From Streptomyces nymphaeiformis (GTDB taxonomy: Bacteria; Actinomycetota; Actinomycetes; Streptomycetales; Streptomycetaceae): a stretch of 64,000 nt of DNA. Below the pieces are notes generated by a model, which was not told the DNA's origin, made no database searches, and was given only the letters and a program-made list of their open reading frames with translations. This document shows, piece after piece, positions 50,197 to 58,819 of the stretch. The translations under genes and the position numbers were made by a program. The stretch is taken from the NCBI RefSeq assembly GCF_014203895.1, contig NZ_JACHJY010000013.1, forward strand, positions 124,001-188,000. Reading direction: 5' to 3'. Within the stretch, counting starts at the first letter, position 1; each line of letters begins with the position of its first letter.

Positions 50197-50362
50197 GTCG
50201 TCGCCATCCCCCGAAGCCCGACCGGCCTCTGCCGGTGCTGCCGTCCACCTGCGCTCGACGGCCATCCTCGTCGAGAGCGTGCGCACGGGCCAGTAGGGAT
50301 CGAGCCGACGGCACCGGGGAGGAACAACAGGGGGCGACCCACCGACGACGGGCGCGAAAGGC

Positions 50363-51322
50363 TCAGCCCGAGGCCAACCGGGCGGCGGCACGCCGGCGCA
50401 GTGCGCGGTAGACCGAGATCTGCTCCGCGTGTTCTCCCATGACCTGGCGTCGGTACTGGACTTCGAGGCCGCGCAGGGTACGCGTACGGCCGACGCGGGC
50501 ATCGCACGTGGCGTCGGCGACGGCGATGGAGATCTCCCGGCCCCTGACCCGGTCGAGGTCCCCAGGCCGACCGCCGGGCACGCCCACCACACCCTCGTAC
50601 GCGGAGAACGCCGCCGCCCGCGCCTCTCCCGGAGCCTTGTACGCGAATCCGCGGGCCTTCATGCACGCGCGCCACAGGGGGAGGGTCCGCGCGGCACGCT
50701 CGTCGTCGCTCGCCTTGCGACTGACCTCACCGGCCAGGTTCACGACGGTCATCTGGGCCCTCAACCAGCGGGTCAGGTCGCCGTACAGCTGCTGCTCGGC
50801 GTGCGCGATGCAGCCGTCCGCGTTCATGAAGGCCACGCCGTCCGCGAGGTTCACCTCGATCCGGTGGGAAGGCGTCCCGAACAGCGCCGCGCCGTAGGCC
50901 TTCGCCTTGTCCGGGGGCAGTGTCCGCAGGTAGTCGCCGTTGGGGTCAGCGGCCCGTTCGGACCTCATCGCCGCCGGACCGCCGTACCCCTCGCGCCGGC
51001 GCGCCGCCACATCGTCCCCCTGGACGTCATCGCCGTCCTCCGCCCCCGGCGCGTGCCAGGAGAGGGGCTGGTACGGCCGGCCACGACCGCGCATGCAAGC
51101 GGCGACCAGCCGTTCCTGGCCCTCGAACAGGAAGCGCTGCTCCGCCGGGTCCCCTTTGGGGTCGCTCCGGGTATCGGATGAGGTCACCGGCGATCTTGCG
51201 GTTCGTGACGACGCGCCGGAGGGCGGGCGGTCGTCGGACGGCGCACACGAGGTCAGGAGAAGCAGTACGGTCGTCCCTCCGATCAAGAGGGCCGTACGGC
51301 GCGGCGGGCAGGACCGGAACAT
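50363..51322 (-). CDS. Putative secreted lipoprotein
   Basis: The 319-residue protein has a signal peptide with lipobox LLTSC at residues 22-26, a disordered Ser/Asp-rich linker, and a conserved domain with Cys pairs (LVAACMRGRGRPYQPL, DGCIAHAEQQLYGDL, WRACMKARGFAYKAP, ADATCDARVG). This Cys-pair pattern is common in unnamed actinobacterial lipoproteins. It probably sits on the outer face of the membrane. Function unknown. Confidence 0.78.
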   Translation of the reverse strand: MFRSCPPRRTALLIGGTTVLLLLTSCAPSDDRPPSGASSRTARSPVTSSDTRSDPKGDPAEQRFLFEGQERLVAACMRGRGRPYQPLSWHAPGAEDGDDVQGDDVAARRREGYGGPAAMRSERAADPNGDYLRTLPPDKAKAYGAALFGTPSHRIEVNLADGVAFMNADGCIAHAEQQLYGDLTRWLRAQMTVVNLAGEVSRKASDDERAARTLPLWRACMKARGFAYKAPGEARAAAFSAYEGVVGVPGGRPGDLDRVRGREISIAVADATCDARVGRTRTLRGLEVQYRRQVMGEHAEQISVYRALRRRAAARLASG

Positions 51323-51406
51323 GCGGGCACCTCGTCGTCGGGTCGGGGACGGACCCCGGGCGGCGTGGGCCGCCCGGGGTGCGCCGGAGTGGGGCGGGGA
51401 GCGGTG

Positions 51407-51790
51407 TCAGCAGCTCCAGGTCCACTTGTTGCCTTCGCCGTCGTCGTTGGGGCGGTGCAGCGTCCAGCCCCGGCCGGCCGGCAGGCATCCCAGGGGGCGG
51501 ATGTAACCCTCGTCGCCGTAGAGGATGACCCCCATGCCCGACGTGCCGTTGTTCCAGGACGACGAGTCGTCGTTGAAGATGGCCCAGTTGGCCCAGCTGG
51601 AGTTGTTCCCGCCGAACTGGTACTTCCGGCCCGCGTAGTTGGCGTCCCAGTACACGCAGTAGTAGCCCGCGTCGCAGGAGGCGGCCGCGGCGGCTCCTGC
51701 GGTCGTCTCGGCCGCCGAGGCGGCCGGCGCCCCGAGGAGGCCGGTCCCCAGCAGGACCGTTCCGGCCAGTGCGGTGAGCATGCGCTTCAC
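51407..51790 (-). CDS. Peptidase inhibitor family I36 (SMPI-like) secreted protein
   Basis: The 127-residue protein has a signal peptide (LTALAGTVLLGTGLLGAPAASAA) and a small beta-gamma-crystallin-like domain: CDAGYYCVYWDANYAGRKYQF and SSWNNGTSGMGVILYGDEGY, with four Cys. This matches the Streptomyces metalloproteinase inhibitor family. The GTG at 51790 follows an AAGGAG site. It probably inhibits secreted peptidases or binds calcium. Confidence 0.82.
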   Translation of the reverse strand: MKRMLTALAGTVLLGTGLLGAPAASAAETTAGAAAAASCDAGYYCVYWDANYAGRKYQFGGNNSSWANWAIFNDDSSSWNNGTSGMGVILYGDEGYIRPLGCLPAGRGWTLHRPNDDGEGNKWTWSC

Positions 51791-51961
51791 GATGTGCTCC
51801 TTGTGTGCCGTGCTGCCCACTGCGAAGGCGCGGGCAGCGTCGCTGCGCTCCACACTGGCCGGGCCGAGCCGGCCGATCGAGATGATTCGGCGCAGCCCGA
51901 ACACCCCCCACTCCCAGGTCTTCCGGATCACCGGACCCGGCGACTGAGCCGGCTCGGTGGA

Positions 51962-53455
51962 TCAGCGGGAGGACGGGCCGGGGAGCTGCTCGGGGAACGC
52001 GGAGGGGAAGGAGGCGGGGAAGAGGTCCTGCGTGGTGCGGCGGCGGTAGTCGCGGTCGGCGTACGCGGTCTTCATGCGGGTGAAGAGTTCCTGGGCCCTC
52101 GCTCGCCACGCCTCCTCGTCGATGCCGGGGATGGTGCCGTTCCGCAGGACCGTGCGGCCGTTGACGACGACGGTGTCGACGTCCGCGCCCGAGGTGTTCA
52201 TCAGGAGGGTGCGGACCGGGTCGTCGACCGGGCCGGTGCGGGGTGCGTCGAGGCGGACGACGAGCAGGTCGGCGAGGGCTCCGGGGGCGAGCCTGCCGAG
52301 GTCGTCGCGGCCCAGCGCGCGGGCGCCGCCGAGGGTCGCGGCCCGGTAGTAGTCGGCGGCGCTGCCCGCCTCAAGCCGGCCGGTGGTCAGCTTGGAGAGG
52401 TTGGTGCCGTAGTCCATGTTCCGGATCATGTCCGGCGGGAACGAGTCGGTGCCCATCGCGATGTTCACTCCGGCCGCGCGGTACCGGTCGAAGTCCTCCA
52501 GGGCGGCGCCGTAGCGGAGCATGGTGTGCGGGCAGTGCACGATGCCGGCGATCGTGGCGAGGTCGTCCAGCTCGCCCGCGTACGGGGTGTCCACCTCGCT
52601 GTGGCCGCCGATGTAGATGGCGTGCGGGACGAGGAGGCGCGGGCCGAGGAGTCCGGTCTCCTTGAGCAGGGCGAGCGGGGTGGTGCCGTGGAGCTCGGCC
52701 AGGCGCCGCAGTTCGCCGGTGCCCTGGAGGCAGTGGAGCCGTACCGGGCAGTCCAGTTCGTCGGCGGCGCGCGCGGTGTCCCGCATCAGCTCGGGCGTCA
52801 GGGTCTCGATGCGGCAGGGCAGCAGGGCACCGCGGATCAGGCCGTCGTGAGCGCCGTCGAAGTCCCGTACGAACCGGACCGCGTCGGCCAGGCCGGCGTC
52901 CCCGAGCTCGGGCCGCCAGTGGAGGGCGCGGGTCCCGTCGGGGGTGACGACGGGGACGCCCGCGCGGTAGCTGGGGCCCAGGTACATGCGCAGGCCGAAG
53001 CGTGCGGCGCTGTCGGCGACGGCCGCCATGTCCTCGTAGGTCTCCGCCCAGTCGGAGTGGGTCTCGGCGGCGATCGGCATCGCCGTGGTGATGCCGTTGC
53101 GGATCAGCTGCGTCAGCGCGTACGAGCGGATGAACGCCCGCTCCTCGGCGTCGAACACCGCGGTCGGGCCGCTCAGCGCGTACTCCTGCGACCACTCCAG
53201 GCCGCGGCCGTCCGCGTGCCAGGTGTCCAGGAGCGCGTGGTCGATGTCGGCGAGCGCGTCCAGGTCGACGAAGCCGGGGCCGACGAGCGCCTGCCCGACG
53301 TCGATCACCTCGTCGCAGTCGGCGGGGTCGTACCCGCGGCCGACGTGGACGATCCGGGTGCCCTCGTAGACGACCTGGCCGTCCCGGATCAGGACGTGGT
53401 CGTCGGCCCGGGGGTCGTAGCCGATGACGTGGCTCGCGGTGACGAGGGTGCGCAT
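51962..53455 (-). CDS. Amidohydrolase family protein (cytosine deaminase/chlorohydrolase-like)
   Basis: The 497-residue protein has the two-part layout of the ATZ/TRZ group, with LHCLQGTGE, VPHAIYIGG, HCPHTMLRYG and the catalytic Asp region MGTDSFPPDM. The usual first metal-binding HxH after GFVD is replaced by DLDALADIDH, so the metal site differs from the classical one. It lies 73 bp after the TetR gene on the same strand and probably shares a regulon with the divergent FMO operon. It may hydrolyse a ring or amide of the same substrate. Confidence 0.82.
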   Translation of the reverse strand: MRTLVTASHVIGYDPRADDHVLIRDGQVVYEGTRIVHVGRGYDPADCDEVIDVGQALVGPGFVDLDALADIDHALLDTWHADGRGLEWSQEYALSGPTAVFDAEERAFIRSYALTQLIRNGITTAMPIAAETHSDWAETYEDMAAVADSAARFGLRMYLGPSYRAGVPVVTPDGTRALHWRPELGDAGLADAVRFVRDFDGAHDGLIRGALLPCRIETLTPELMRDTARAADELDCPVRLHCLQGTGELRRLAELHGTTPLALLKETGLLGPRLLVPHAIYIGGHSEVDTPYAGELDDLATIAGIVHCPHTMLRYGAALEDFDRYRAAGVNIAMGTDSFPPDMIRNMDYGTNLSKLTTGRLEAGSAADYYRAATLGGARALGRDDLGRLAPGALADLLVVRLDAPRTGPVDDPVRTLLMNTSGADVDTVVVNGRTVLRNGTIPGIDEEAWRARAQELFTRMKTAYADRDYRRRTTQDLFPASFPSAFPEQLPGPSSR

Positions 53456-53528
53456 GCGGGGGCTCCCGTGCTCGTGGTGGTGCGCCCCTCGGTGTCCGCC
53501 GGCCCGGGGGGGGCCTGCGTGCGGTGCG

Positions 53529-54170
53529 TCAGGGCTCGCGGTCCAGGACTCCTGTGACCACGGCGTGGAGGTGGCGGCGGAAGCGGTCGAGGGTGGGGAG
53601 GTCGTGGGGGCCCAGGCGGCGGCCCGTGGCGTCGATGACGCCGGCCTGGCCGAAGGAGTGCGCGGTCCACACGATGGTGAAGACGAGCAGTTCGATGTCG
53701 GCTCCGGCGCCGAGGCCGGCGCGGTCGAGGACCGTGCGGACGGCGGCGGCGACCTCGGCGACGAGCGGTCCGGCGAACTCGGTCTCGATCTCGGTGAGTT
53801 CGGTGCCCTCGGCGAGCCAGCGGCGCATCCACAGGGCCGGGACCTCGGGGTGGTCGAGGCAGAAGGTCAGATAGGAGTCGACGAAGTCGAGGAGCGCGCC
53901 GCGGGTCTCGCGCGGCGAAGGGCCGCAGGCGTCGAGGCGGTGCAGGGCGGCGGTGACGGCTTCCCGCTGGGCCAGGTGGGCGCGGCGCATCACGGCGCGG
54001 TACAGCTCGGGCTTGGCGCCGACGTGGTAGGCGACCGTGGCGATGTTGAGCCCGACGGCCTCGCCGATCGCACGGGTGCTGGTGGCGTCGTAACCGCGCT
54101 CGGCGAACAGCCGGGTGGCGGCCGCCAGGATGCGTTCGCGACTGTGTCCGTCGTCGGGCCGGCTGCTCAT
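53529..54170 (-). CDS. TetR family regulator
   Basis: The 213-residue protein has a typical TetR helix-turn-helix (SRERILAAATRLFAERGYDATSTRAIGEAVGLNIATVAYHVGAK) and a C-terminal regulatory domain (VDSYLTFCLDHPEVPALWMRRWLAEG). It is divergent from the FMO-SDR-MFS-TSUP operon across a candidate operator and is followed by the amidohydrolase gene, so it probably controls both arms. Confidence 0.92.
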   Translation of the reverse strand: MSSRPDDGHSRERILAAATRLFAERGYDATSTRAIGEAVGLNIATVAYHVGAKPELYRAVMRRAHLAQREAVTAALHRLDACGPSPRETRGALLDFVDSYLTFCLDHPEVPALWMRRWLAEGTELTEIETEFAGPLVAEVAAAVRTVLDRAGLGAGADIELLVFTIVWTAHSFGQAGVIDATGRRLGPHDLPTLDRFRRHLHAVVTGVLDREP

Positions 54171-54259
54171 GCGCCCGAGACTACCGGACGCGTCCGCTCG
54201 GATTCAATCAGCTGTTGGAGAAGAAAAACGCAGGTCAGAGACGATTGCATAGCTCTCCA

Positions 54260-54275
54260 TCATTCGATTGAATGA
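54260..54275. promoter_or_regulatory. TetR-type operator candidate upstream of the FMO operon
   Basis: TCATTC-GATT-GAATGA is a perfect 6-4-6 inverted repeat 49 bp before the FMO start. A related half-site, GATTCAATCA, lies at 54201-54210 nearer the TetR gene, so two sites may flank the divergent promoters. Confidence 0.55.
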
Positions 54276-54324
54276 GCGCCCTCGACAGCAGGTTCGAACG
54301 TAGGGCGAAAGGGAGGGCCGGGGC

Positions 54325-55812
54325 ATGGGCTCGACGAGGGTGGCGGTGATCGGCGCCGGGGCGGCCGGACTGGCCGCGGCCAAGGCACTGCTCGACGAAG
54401 GGCTGGACGTCACCGTCCTGGAGCGGGGCACGCGTCCCGGCGGCCTGTGGGCGGGGGACGACGGCACCGGCGACTCCCCGGCGTACGACAGCCTGCACCT
54501 CAACACCAGCAAGAAGCGCACCGAGTTCGCCGACTTCCCCATGCCGGGGGAGTGGCCGGACTTCCCGTCGGCGGCGCTGGTCGCGGGCTATCTCGCCGAC
54601 TACGCCGACGCCTTCGGGATCACCGGACGCATCCGCTTCACCAGCGAGGTCACGTCGGTCCGCCGCGCGGGTCAGGTCTGGGAGGTCACGGTCGGCGACG
54701 TCGCGGAGGACGAGGCCACGGCCGGCGCCGCCGTCACACAGGAGTACGACGCCGTGGTCGTCGCCAACGGCCACAACCGGGACCCGAAGTGGCCCAGCCC
54801 CGCTTACCCCGGCACCTTCGACGGCGAGCAGATGCACGCCCACGACTACCGGAGCCCCGACGTCTTCGCGGGGCGGAGGGTGCTCGTCGTCGGAATGGGC
54901 AACTCGGCCATGGACCTCGCCGTCGACGCGTCGTACGTCTCCCGGGGCCCGGTGCTGCTGTCGGCCCGGCACGGCACGCACATCGTCCCCAAGTACCTCT
55001 TCGGCCGCCCCGCCGACGCGACCGGCGGAGCCCTCGCGGTGCTGCCCTGGCGGATCCGGCAGACGGTCGCGCAGACCGTGCTGCGGCTCGCGGTGGGCAC
55101 GCCGCAGCGGTACGGGCTGCCGCGCCCGGCCGGAGGCCTGTTCCAGAACCATCCGACGATCAGCGACACGATCCTGCACCGGCTGACCCACGGCGAGGTC
55201 GTGGCCCGTCCCGGCATCGAACGGCTCGACGGCGGCCGGGTGGTCTTCACCGACGGCACCGCCGAGGACGTCGACGTGATCGTGTGGGCGACGGGCTACC
55301 GGGTCGCCATGCCCTTCCTCGACCGCGAGTGGCTGGGGGAGGACCCCGAGGCGATGCCGCTGTACCAGCGGGTCTTCCACCTTGCCGACCCGACGCTCGC
55401 CTTCGTGGGCCTGATGCAGTCCACCGGCGCGGCGCTGCCCGTCGTCGAGGCGCAGGCCAAGCTGGCCGCCGCCTGCCTCGGAGGCCGGTACGCCCTGCCG
55501 TCGCAGGAGGCCCGGCGGGTCGCGGTCGAACGCGCCAGGGCAGCCGCCGTGCGCAGGTGGGGGGACAAGAGGCCGATGATGCGCATCGACTTCGACCGGT
55601 ACGTGGCCGAGCTGCCGCGCGAGATCAGGGCGGGCGCCCGCCGGGCGGCCCGCGCCGCGACCAAGGCCCCCGCGACCACTGCTGAAGCCCCTGCGACCAC
55701 CGCCCCTGCCAGCACGGCGACCACCGCCCCCGCCACCAGGGCGACCACCGCCCCCACCACCAACCCCACCGCGACCGCCGCCCCGAACCCGAAGGCGCAG
55801 GAATCCGCATGA
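54325..55812 (+). CDS. Flavin-containing monooxygenase
   Basis: The 495-residue protein has an FAD Rossmann motif (VAVIGAGAAGLAAAKAL), the FMO fingerprint-like FDGEQMHAHDY, an NADPH Rossmann motif (VLVVGMGNSAMD) and the ATGY motif (VIVWATGYRVAMPF). It should insert oxygen into a carbonyl, sulfur or nitrogen compound. The last 50 residues are an unusual Ala-Thr-Pro low-complexity tail (ATTAEAPATTAPASTATTAP). It is first in a four-gene operon coupled by 4-bp overlaps. Confidence 0.92.
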   Translation: MGSTRVAVIGAGAAGLAAAKALLDEGLDVTVLERGTRPGGLWAGDDGTGDSPAYDSLHLNTSKKRTEFADFPMPGEWPDFPSAALVAGYLADYADAFGITGRIRFTSEVTSVRRAGQVWEVTVGDVAEDEATAGAAVTQEYDAVVVANGHNRDPKWPSPAYPGTFDGEQMHAHDYRSPDVFAGRRVLVVGMGNSAMDLAVDASYVSRGPVLLSARHGTHIVPKYLFGRPADATGGALAVLPWRIRQTVAQTVLRLAVGTPQRYGLPRPAGGLFQNHPTISDTILHRLTHGEVVARPGIERLDGGRVVFTDGTAEDVDVIVWATGYRVAMPFLDREWLGEDPEAMPLYQRVFHLADPTLAFVGLMQSTGAALPVVEAQAKLAAACLGGRYALPSQEARRVAVERARAAAVRRWGDKRPMMRIDFDRYVAELPREIRAGARRAARAATKAPATTAEAPATTAPASTATTAPATRATTAPTTNPTATAAPNPKAQESA

Positions 55813-56654
55813 CCTTCCTTACCTTCAACCGGCGCCACGACCCGCGCGGCCGACGCGTCCTGATCACCGGGGCCTCGGGCACCATCGGCAGGGCCCTTGG
55901 TGACCGTCTGAACCGGGCGGGCGCGCGGGTGGTCGGTCTCGACCTGCGCCCGACGGGCGACGAGCCGTTCCCCGTGATGGCCTGCGACGTCACCGACGAC
56001 GACAGCGTGACGTCCGCCGTCACCGAGGCCCTGGAGTTTCTCGGCGGACTGGACGTCCTGGTGAACAACGCCGGGATCGGAGGGCCCGCGCCGGCCGAGT
56101 ACGCCCCGGGGGACGAGGTCCGCCGGCAGCTGGAGATCAACCTCCTGGGCACCTGGCGGGTGACGGCCGCGTGCGTCGGCGAACTGGTCGCCGCACGGGG
56201 GCGGGTGGTGATGGTGGCGTCGCGGATGGCGGTGATGCAGCTCCCGCTCGCCGCCGCGTACGGCGCGTCGAAACGGGCGATGGTCGCCTACGCGGACGCA
56301 CTGCGCCTGGAGCTCGGCACCCACGTGACGGTCACCTGCGTGTACCCCTCCGCCGTACGGAGCCCGATCCACGACTCGACGAAGGCGGCGGGGCTGTCCC
56401 TGGAGGGGATGAGCGTGTACGAACCGCTGGACGGCGTGGTCGACGCGATCGAGCACTCCGCGCTGGCCGTCCGGCCGCGGCGGGACGTGACGACGACCCG
56501 CAAGGGCGCGGTGGAGTTCTTCCTGGCCCGGCATCTGCCCGCGCTCACCGACCGGATCGTGGCGCGGACGCTGGCCGCGCGGGCGGCGGGCGGTGCGTTC
56601 GACGGGGCATCGCTCGCGGCGGGTGTGGTGGAGCGGCACGGGGGACGGGCATGA
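55809..56654 (+). CDS. Short-chain dehydrogenase/reductase
   Basis: The 281-residue protein has the SDR cofactor motif TGASGTIG, NNAG, the catalytic Ser in VMVASRMA and YxxxK in YGASKRAMV. Its ATG overlaps the FMO stop (ATGA). It probably oxidises or reduces an alcohol or ketone intermediate handled by the FMO. The C-terminal ARHLPALTDRIVART region resembles acyl-chain SDRs. Confidence 0.92.
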   Translation: MTFLTFNRRHDPRGRRVLITGASGTIGRALGDRLNRAGARVVGLDLRPTGDEPFPVMACDVTDDDSVTSAVTEALEFLGGLDVLVNNAGIGGPAPAEYAPGDEVRRQLEINLLGTWRVTAACVGELVAARGRVVMVASRMAVMQLPLAAAYGASKRAMVAYADALRLELGTHVTVTCVYPSAVRSPIHDSTKAAGLSLEGMSVYEPLDGVVDAIEHSALAVRPRRDVTTTRKGAVEFFLARHLPALTDRIVARTLAARAAGGAFDGASLAAGVVERHGGRA

Positions 56655-57997
56655 CGGCCCCGGCCCCGGCCCCGGCGACGGCGCTCCGTGCGGGCCGGGG
56701 GACGCTCACCCTGTACGCGTCGGGATCGGTCGGCATGGGCGTCTGGGTCACCGTGCCCGGCCTGCTGCTGCTCTACTTCCTCACCGACGTCCTGGGCATC
56801 CCGCCCACCCCGGCGGGCCTGACCCTGCTCCTGCCGAAAACGGTCGACATCATCGTCCATCCGCTGCTCGGATCGCGTTCCGACCGGGAGGCCCGCCGAC
56901 TGGGCCACCGACGCCGGATGATGCGCGCCGGGGTGCTGCTGGGGGTGGCGATGGTGGCGATGTTCAGCGTGCCGCCGGGACTGACCGGCGGACCGGCGGC
57001 GCTGTGGGTGGGCTGCTGGTTCACCGTGGGCAACGTACTCTTCGCCGGCTTCCAGGTCCCGTACCTGACGACGCCCTCCGATCTGCGCGTGGGTTACCAC
57101 GAGCGGACGCGGGTCTTCATGTTCCGGATGGTGCTGCTGACTTCGGGGCTGCTGGGCGCGGGTGTCGCCGCGCCGGCGCTTGCGGCGGCGGGCGGGCGGG
57201 GCGACTACGCGCGGATGGCGGCGCTGCTCGCGGTGGTGATGGCCGTCTCGGCGGTGGTCGCGCTGGTGGGCGTGCGGCGGCTGACGGACGCGTGCGGGTT
57301 CCGCGTACCGGACGAGCGGGCCGGGCGTTCGGCCACGGCCGACCTGCGGGTGGCGTGGCGGGACAGGGACTTCCGGGCGCTGGTGCTGTCGTACCTGTTC
57401 ACGGGCACGACGACGCACCTGTTCCTGGCCGCGCTGCCGTATGTCACCGCGTACCTCTTCGACGATCCCCGGCTCACGGCGCTGTTCATGGGCTTGTTCC
57501 TCGCGCCGGCGCTGTTCGCGGGCCCGGTCTGGACGACCTGGTCGCGGCGGTGGGGGAAGCAGCGCGGACTGCTGCTCGCGCAGGGCGTGTTCGCGGCGGG
57601 CTCGCTGGCGCTGCTGCCGGGGGCCTCGCTCGACGGGGGGCTCGGGGTCGTGGTGACGGCAGGTGTGGTGATGGTGATGGGCGTGGCCTTCGCCGGGCTG
57701 CAGCTGTTCGCGTTCTCGATGGTGCCGGACGCCGTGGCGGCGGCGGGTTCGTCGAAGGCGGGAGCGTACACAGGCATATGGACCGCGACGGAGGCGACGG
57801 GGACGGCGATCGGCCCGTACCTGTACTCGGCGGTCCTGGCCCTGGGCGGGTTCGTCTCCAGCACGGCCGCCGAGCCGATCGCCCAGTCCGGTACGGCGCT
57901 GGGCGCGCTGCTGGTCGGCTTCACGGTCGTCCCGGCGGCGCTGATGGCGGTGGCGCTGTGGTTCCAGCGGCGGTACACGCTGGACGGTGCCGGGTGA
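56651..57997 (+). CDS. MFS/GPH-type transporter
   Basis: The 448-residue protein has 12 membrane helices. Near the N-terminus are the features of the GPH (glycoside-pentoside-hexuronide) branch of MFS transporters: YASGSVGMGVWVTVPGLLLLYFLTDVLGI and LLPKTVDIIVHPLLGSRSDREARRLGHRRR. Its ATG overlaps the SDR stop (ATGA). It probably takes up the substrate of the FMO pathway or exports a product. Confidence 0.88.
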   Translation: MTAPAPAPATALRAGRGTLTLYASGSVGMGVWVTVPGLLLLYFLTDVLGIPPTPAGLTLLLPKTVDIIVHPLLGSRSDREARRLGHRRRMMRAGVLLGVAMVAMFSVPPGLTGGPAALWVGCWFTVGNVLFAGFQVPYLTTPSDLRVGYHERTRVFMFRMVLLTSGLLGAGVAAPALAAAGGRGDYARMAALLAVVMAVSAVVALVGVRRLTDACGFRVPDERAGRSATADLRVAWRDRDFRALVLSYLFTGTTTHLFLAALPYVTAYLFDDPRLTALFMGLFLAPALFAGPVWTTWSRRWGKQRGLLLAQGVFAAGSLALLPGASLDGGLGVVVTAGVVMVMGVAFAGLQLFAFSMVPDAVAAAGSSKAGAYTGIWTATEATGTAIGPYLYSAVLALGGFVSSTAAEPIAQSGTALGALLVGFTVVPAALMAVALWFQRRYTLDGAG

Positions 57998-58698
57998 TCG
58001 GCCTCGAACCGGTGGCGGTGGCGGCGGTCGCCGTGGGCGCGTTCGCGCAGGCCGCGACCGGGATGGGGTTCTCCCTGGTGGCGGCCCCGGCGCTGGTCGC
58101 GGTGCTCGGCCCGCACAGGGGCGTCCCGACGGTGCTGCTGCTCGCCGTACTGGCGTCGGTGCTGCCACTGTCCCGAGGCTGGCGGCACGCCCGCCCCCGC
58201 GACGCCGGACGGCTGCTGGTCCCGGCCCTGCTCGGGATGCCGGTGGTGGCCTGGCTGCTGCGGGGGCTGGACATCCGGGTGCTGTCCGTCGTCACGGGCT
58301 GCGGGGTGTTGGCGGGGGTGGCACTCCTCGCCCGAGGCGTACGCTCCCCGTTCCTGCAACGGCCGGCGGGCGCCTGGCTCACGGGTGTGGCCAGCGCCGC
58401 GCTGAACGTCATCGGTGGGGTGGGCGGACCACCGATCGGCCTGTACGCGGCCAACGCGGGCTGGCCGGGCCGCGAGTCCCGCGCCACGATGCACGTCTTC
58501 TTCCTGGCGCAGAACGTGGCGACCGTCGCCCTCCTGGGCTTCGTCCTCCCACCCTGGCCCACTGTGGTCGCGCTCGCGGTGGGCGCGGCGACCGGCATGG
58601 CCCTGTCCTCCCGTCTGACCCCCACCACGGCCCGTACCGCAGTCCTGACCGTCTCCTCGGCCGGCGCCCTGGCCCTGATCGGCACCGCCATCGCTTGA
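57994..58698 (+). CDS. TSUP (TauE/SafE-type) sulfite/anion permease
   Basis: The 234-residue protein has two similar halves of about four helices each, with the TSUP repeats AVGAFAQAATGMGFSLVAAPAL and LNVIGGVGGPPIGLYAANAGW. Such permeases move sulfite, sulfonates or other organic anions. Its GTG overlaps the MFS stop (GTGA). With the FMO, it raises the possibility that the operon handles an organosulfur compound. Confidence 0.88.
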   Translation: MIGLEPVAVAAVAVGAFAQAATGMGFSLVAAPALVAVLGPHRGVPTVLLLAVLASVLPLSRGWRHARPRDAGRLLVPALLGMPVVAWLLRGLDIRVLSVVTGCGVLAGVALLARGVRSPFLQRPAGAWLTGVASAALNVIGGVGGPPIGLYAANAGWPGRESRATMHVFFLAQNVATVALLGFVLPPWPTVVALAVGAATGMALSSRLTPTTARTAVLTVSSAGALALIGTAIA

Positions 58699-58819
58699 CC
58701 GGCCTCGTTGTCCGCCGTCCCCGTACCCGCAGGGAACCGGGTTGAAGGGCCGAGGGGAGCTGCGGTGGAATCGGGCGGGCCGCGCACCCGCGGCCGCCCG
58801 GGCGGGGAGGGATCGGTTC

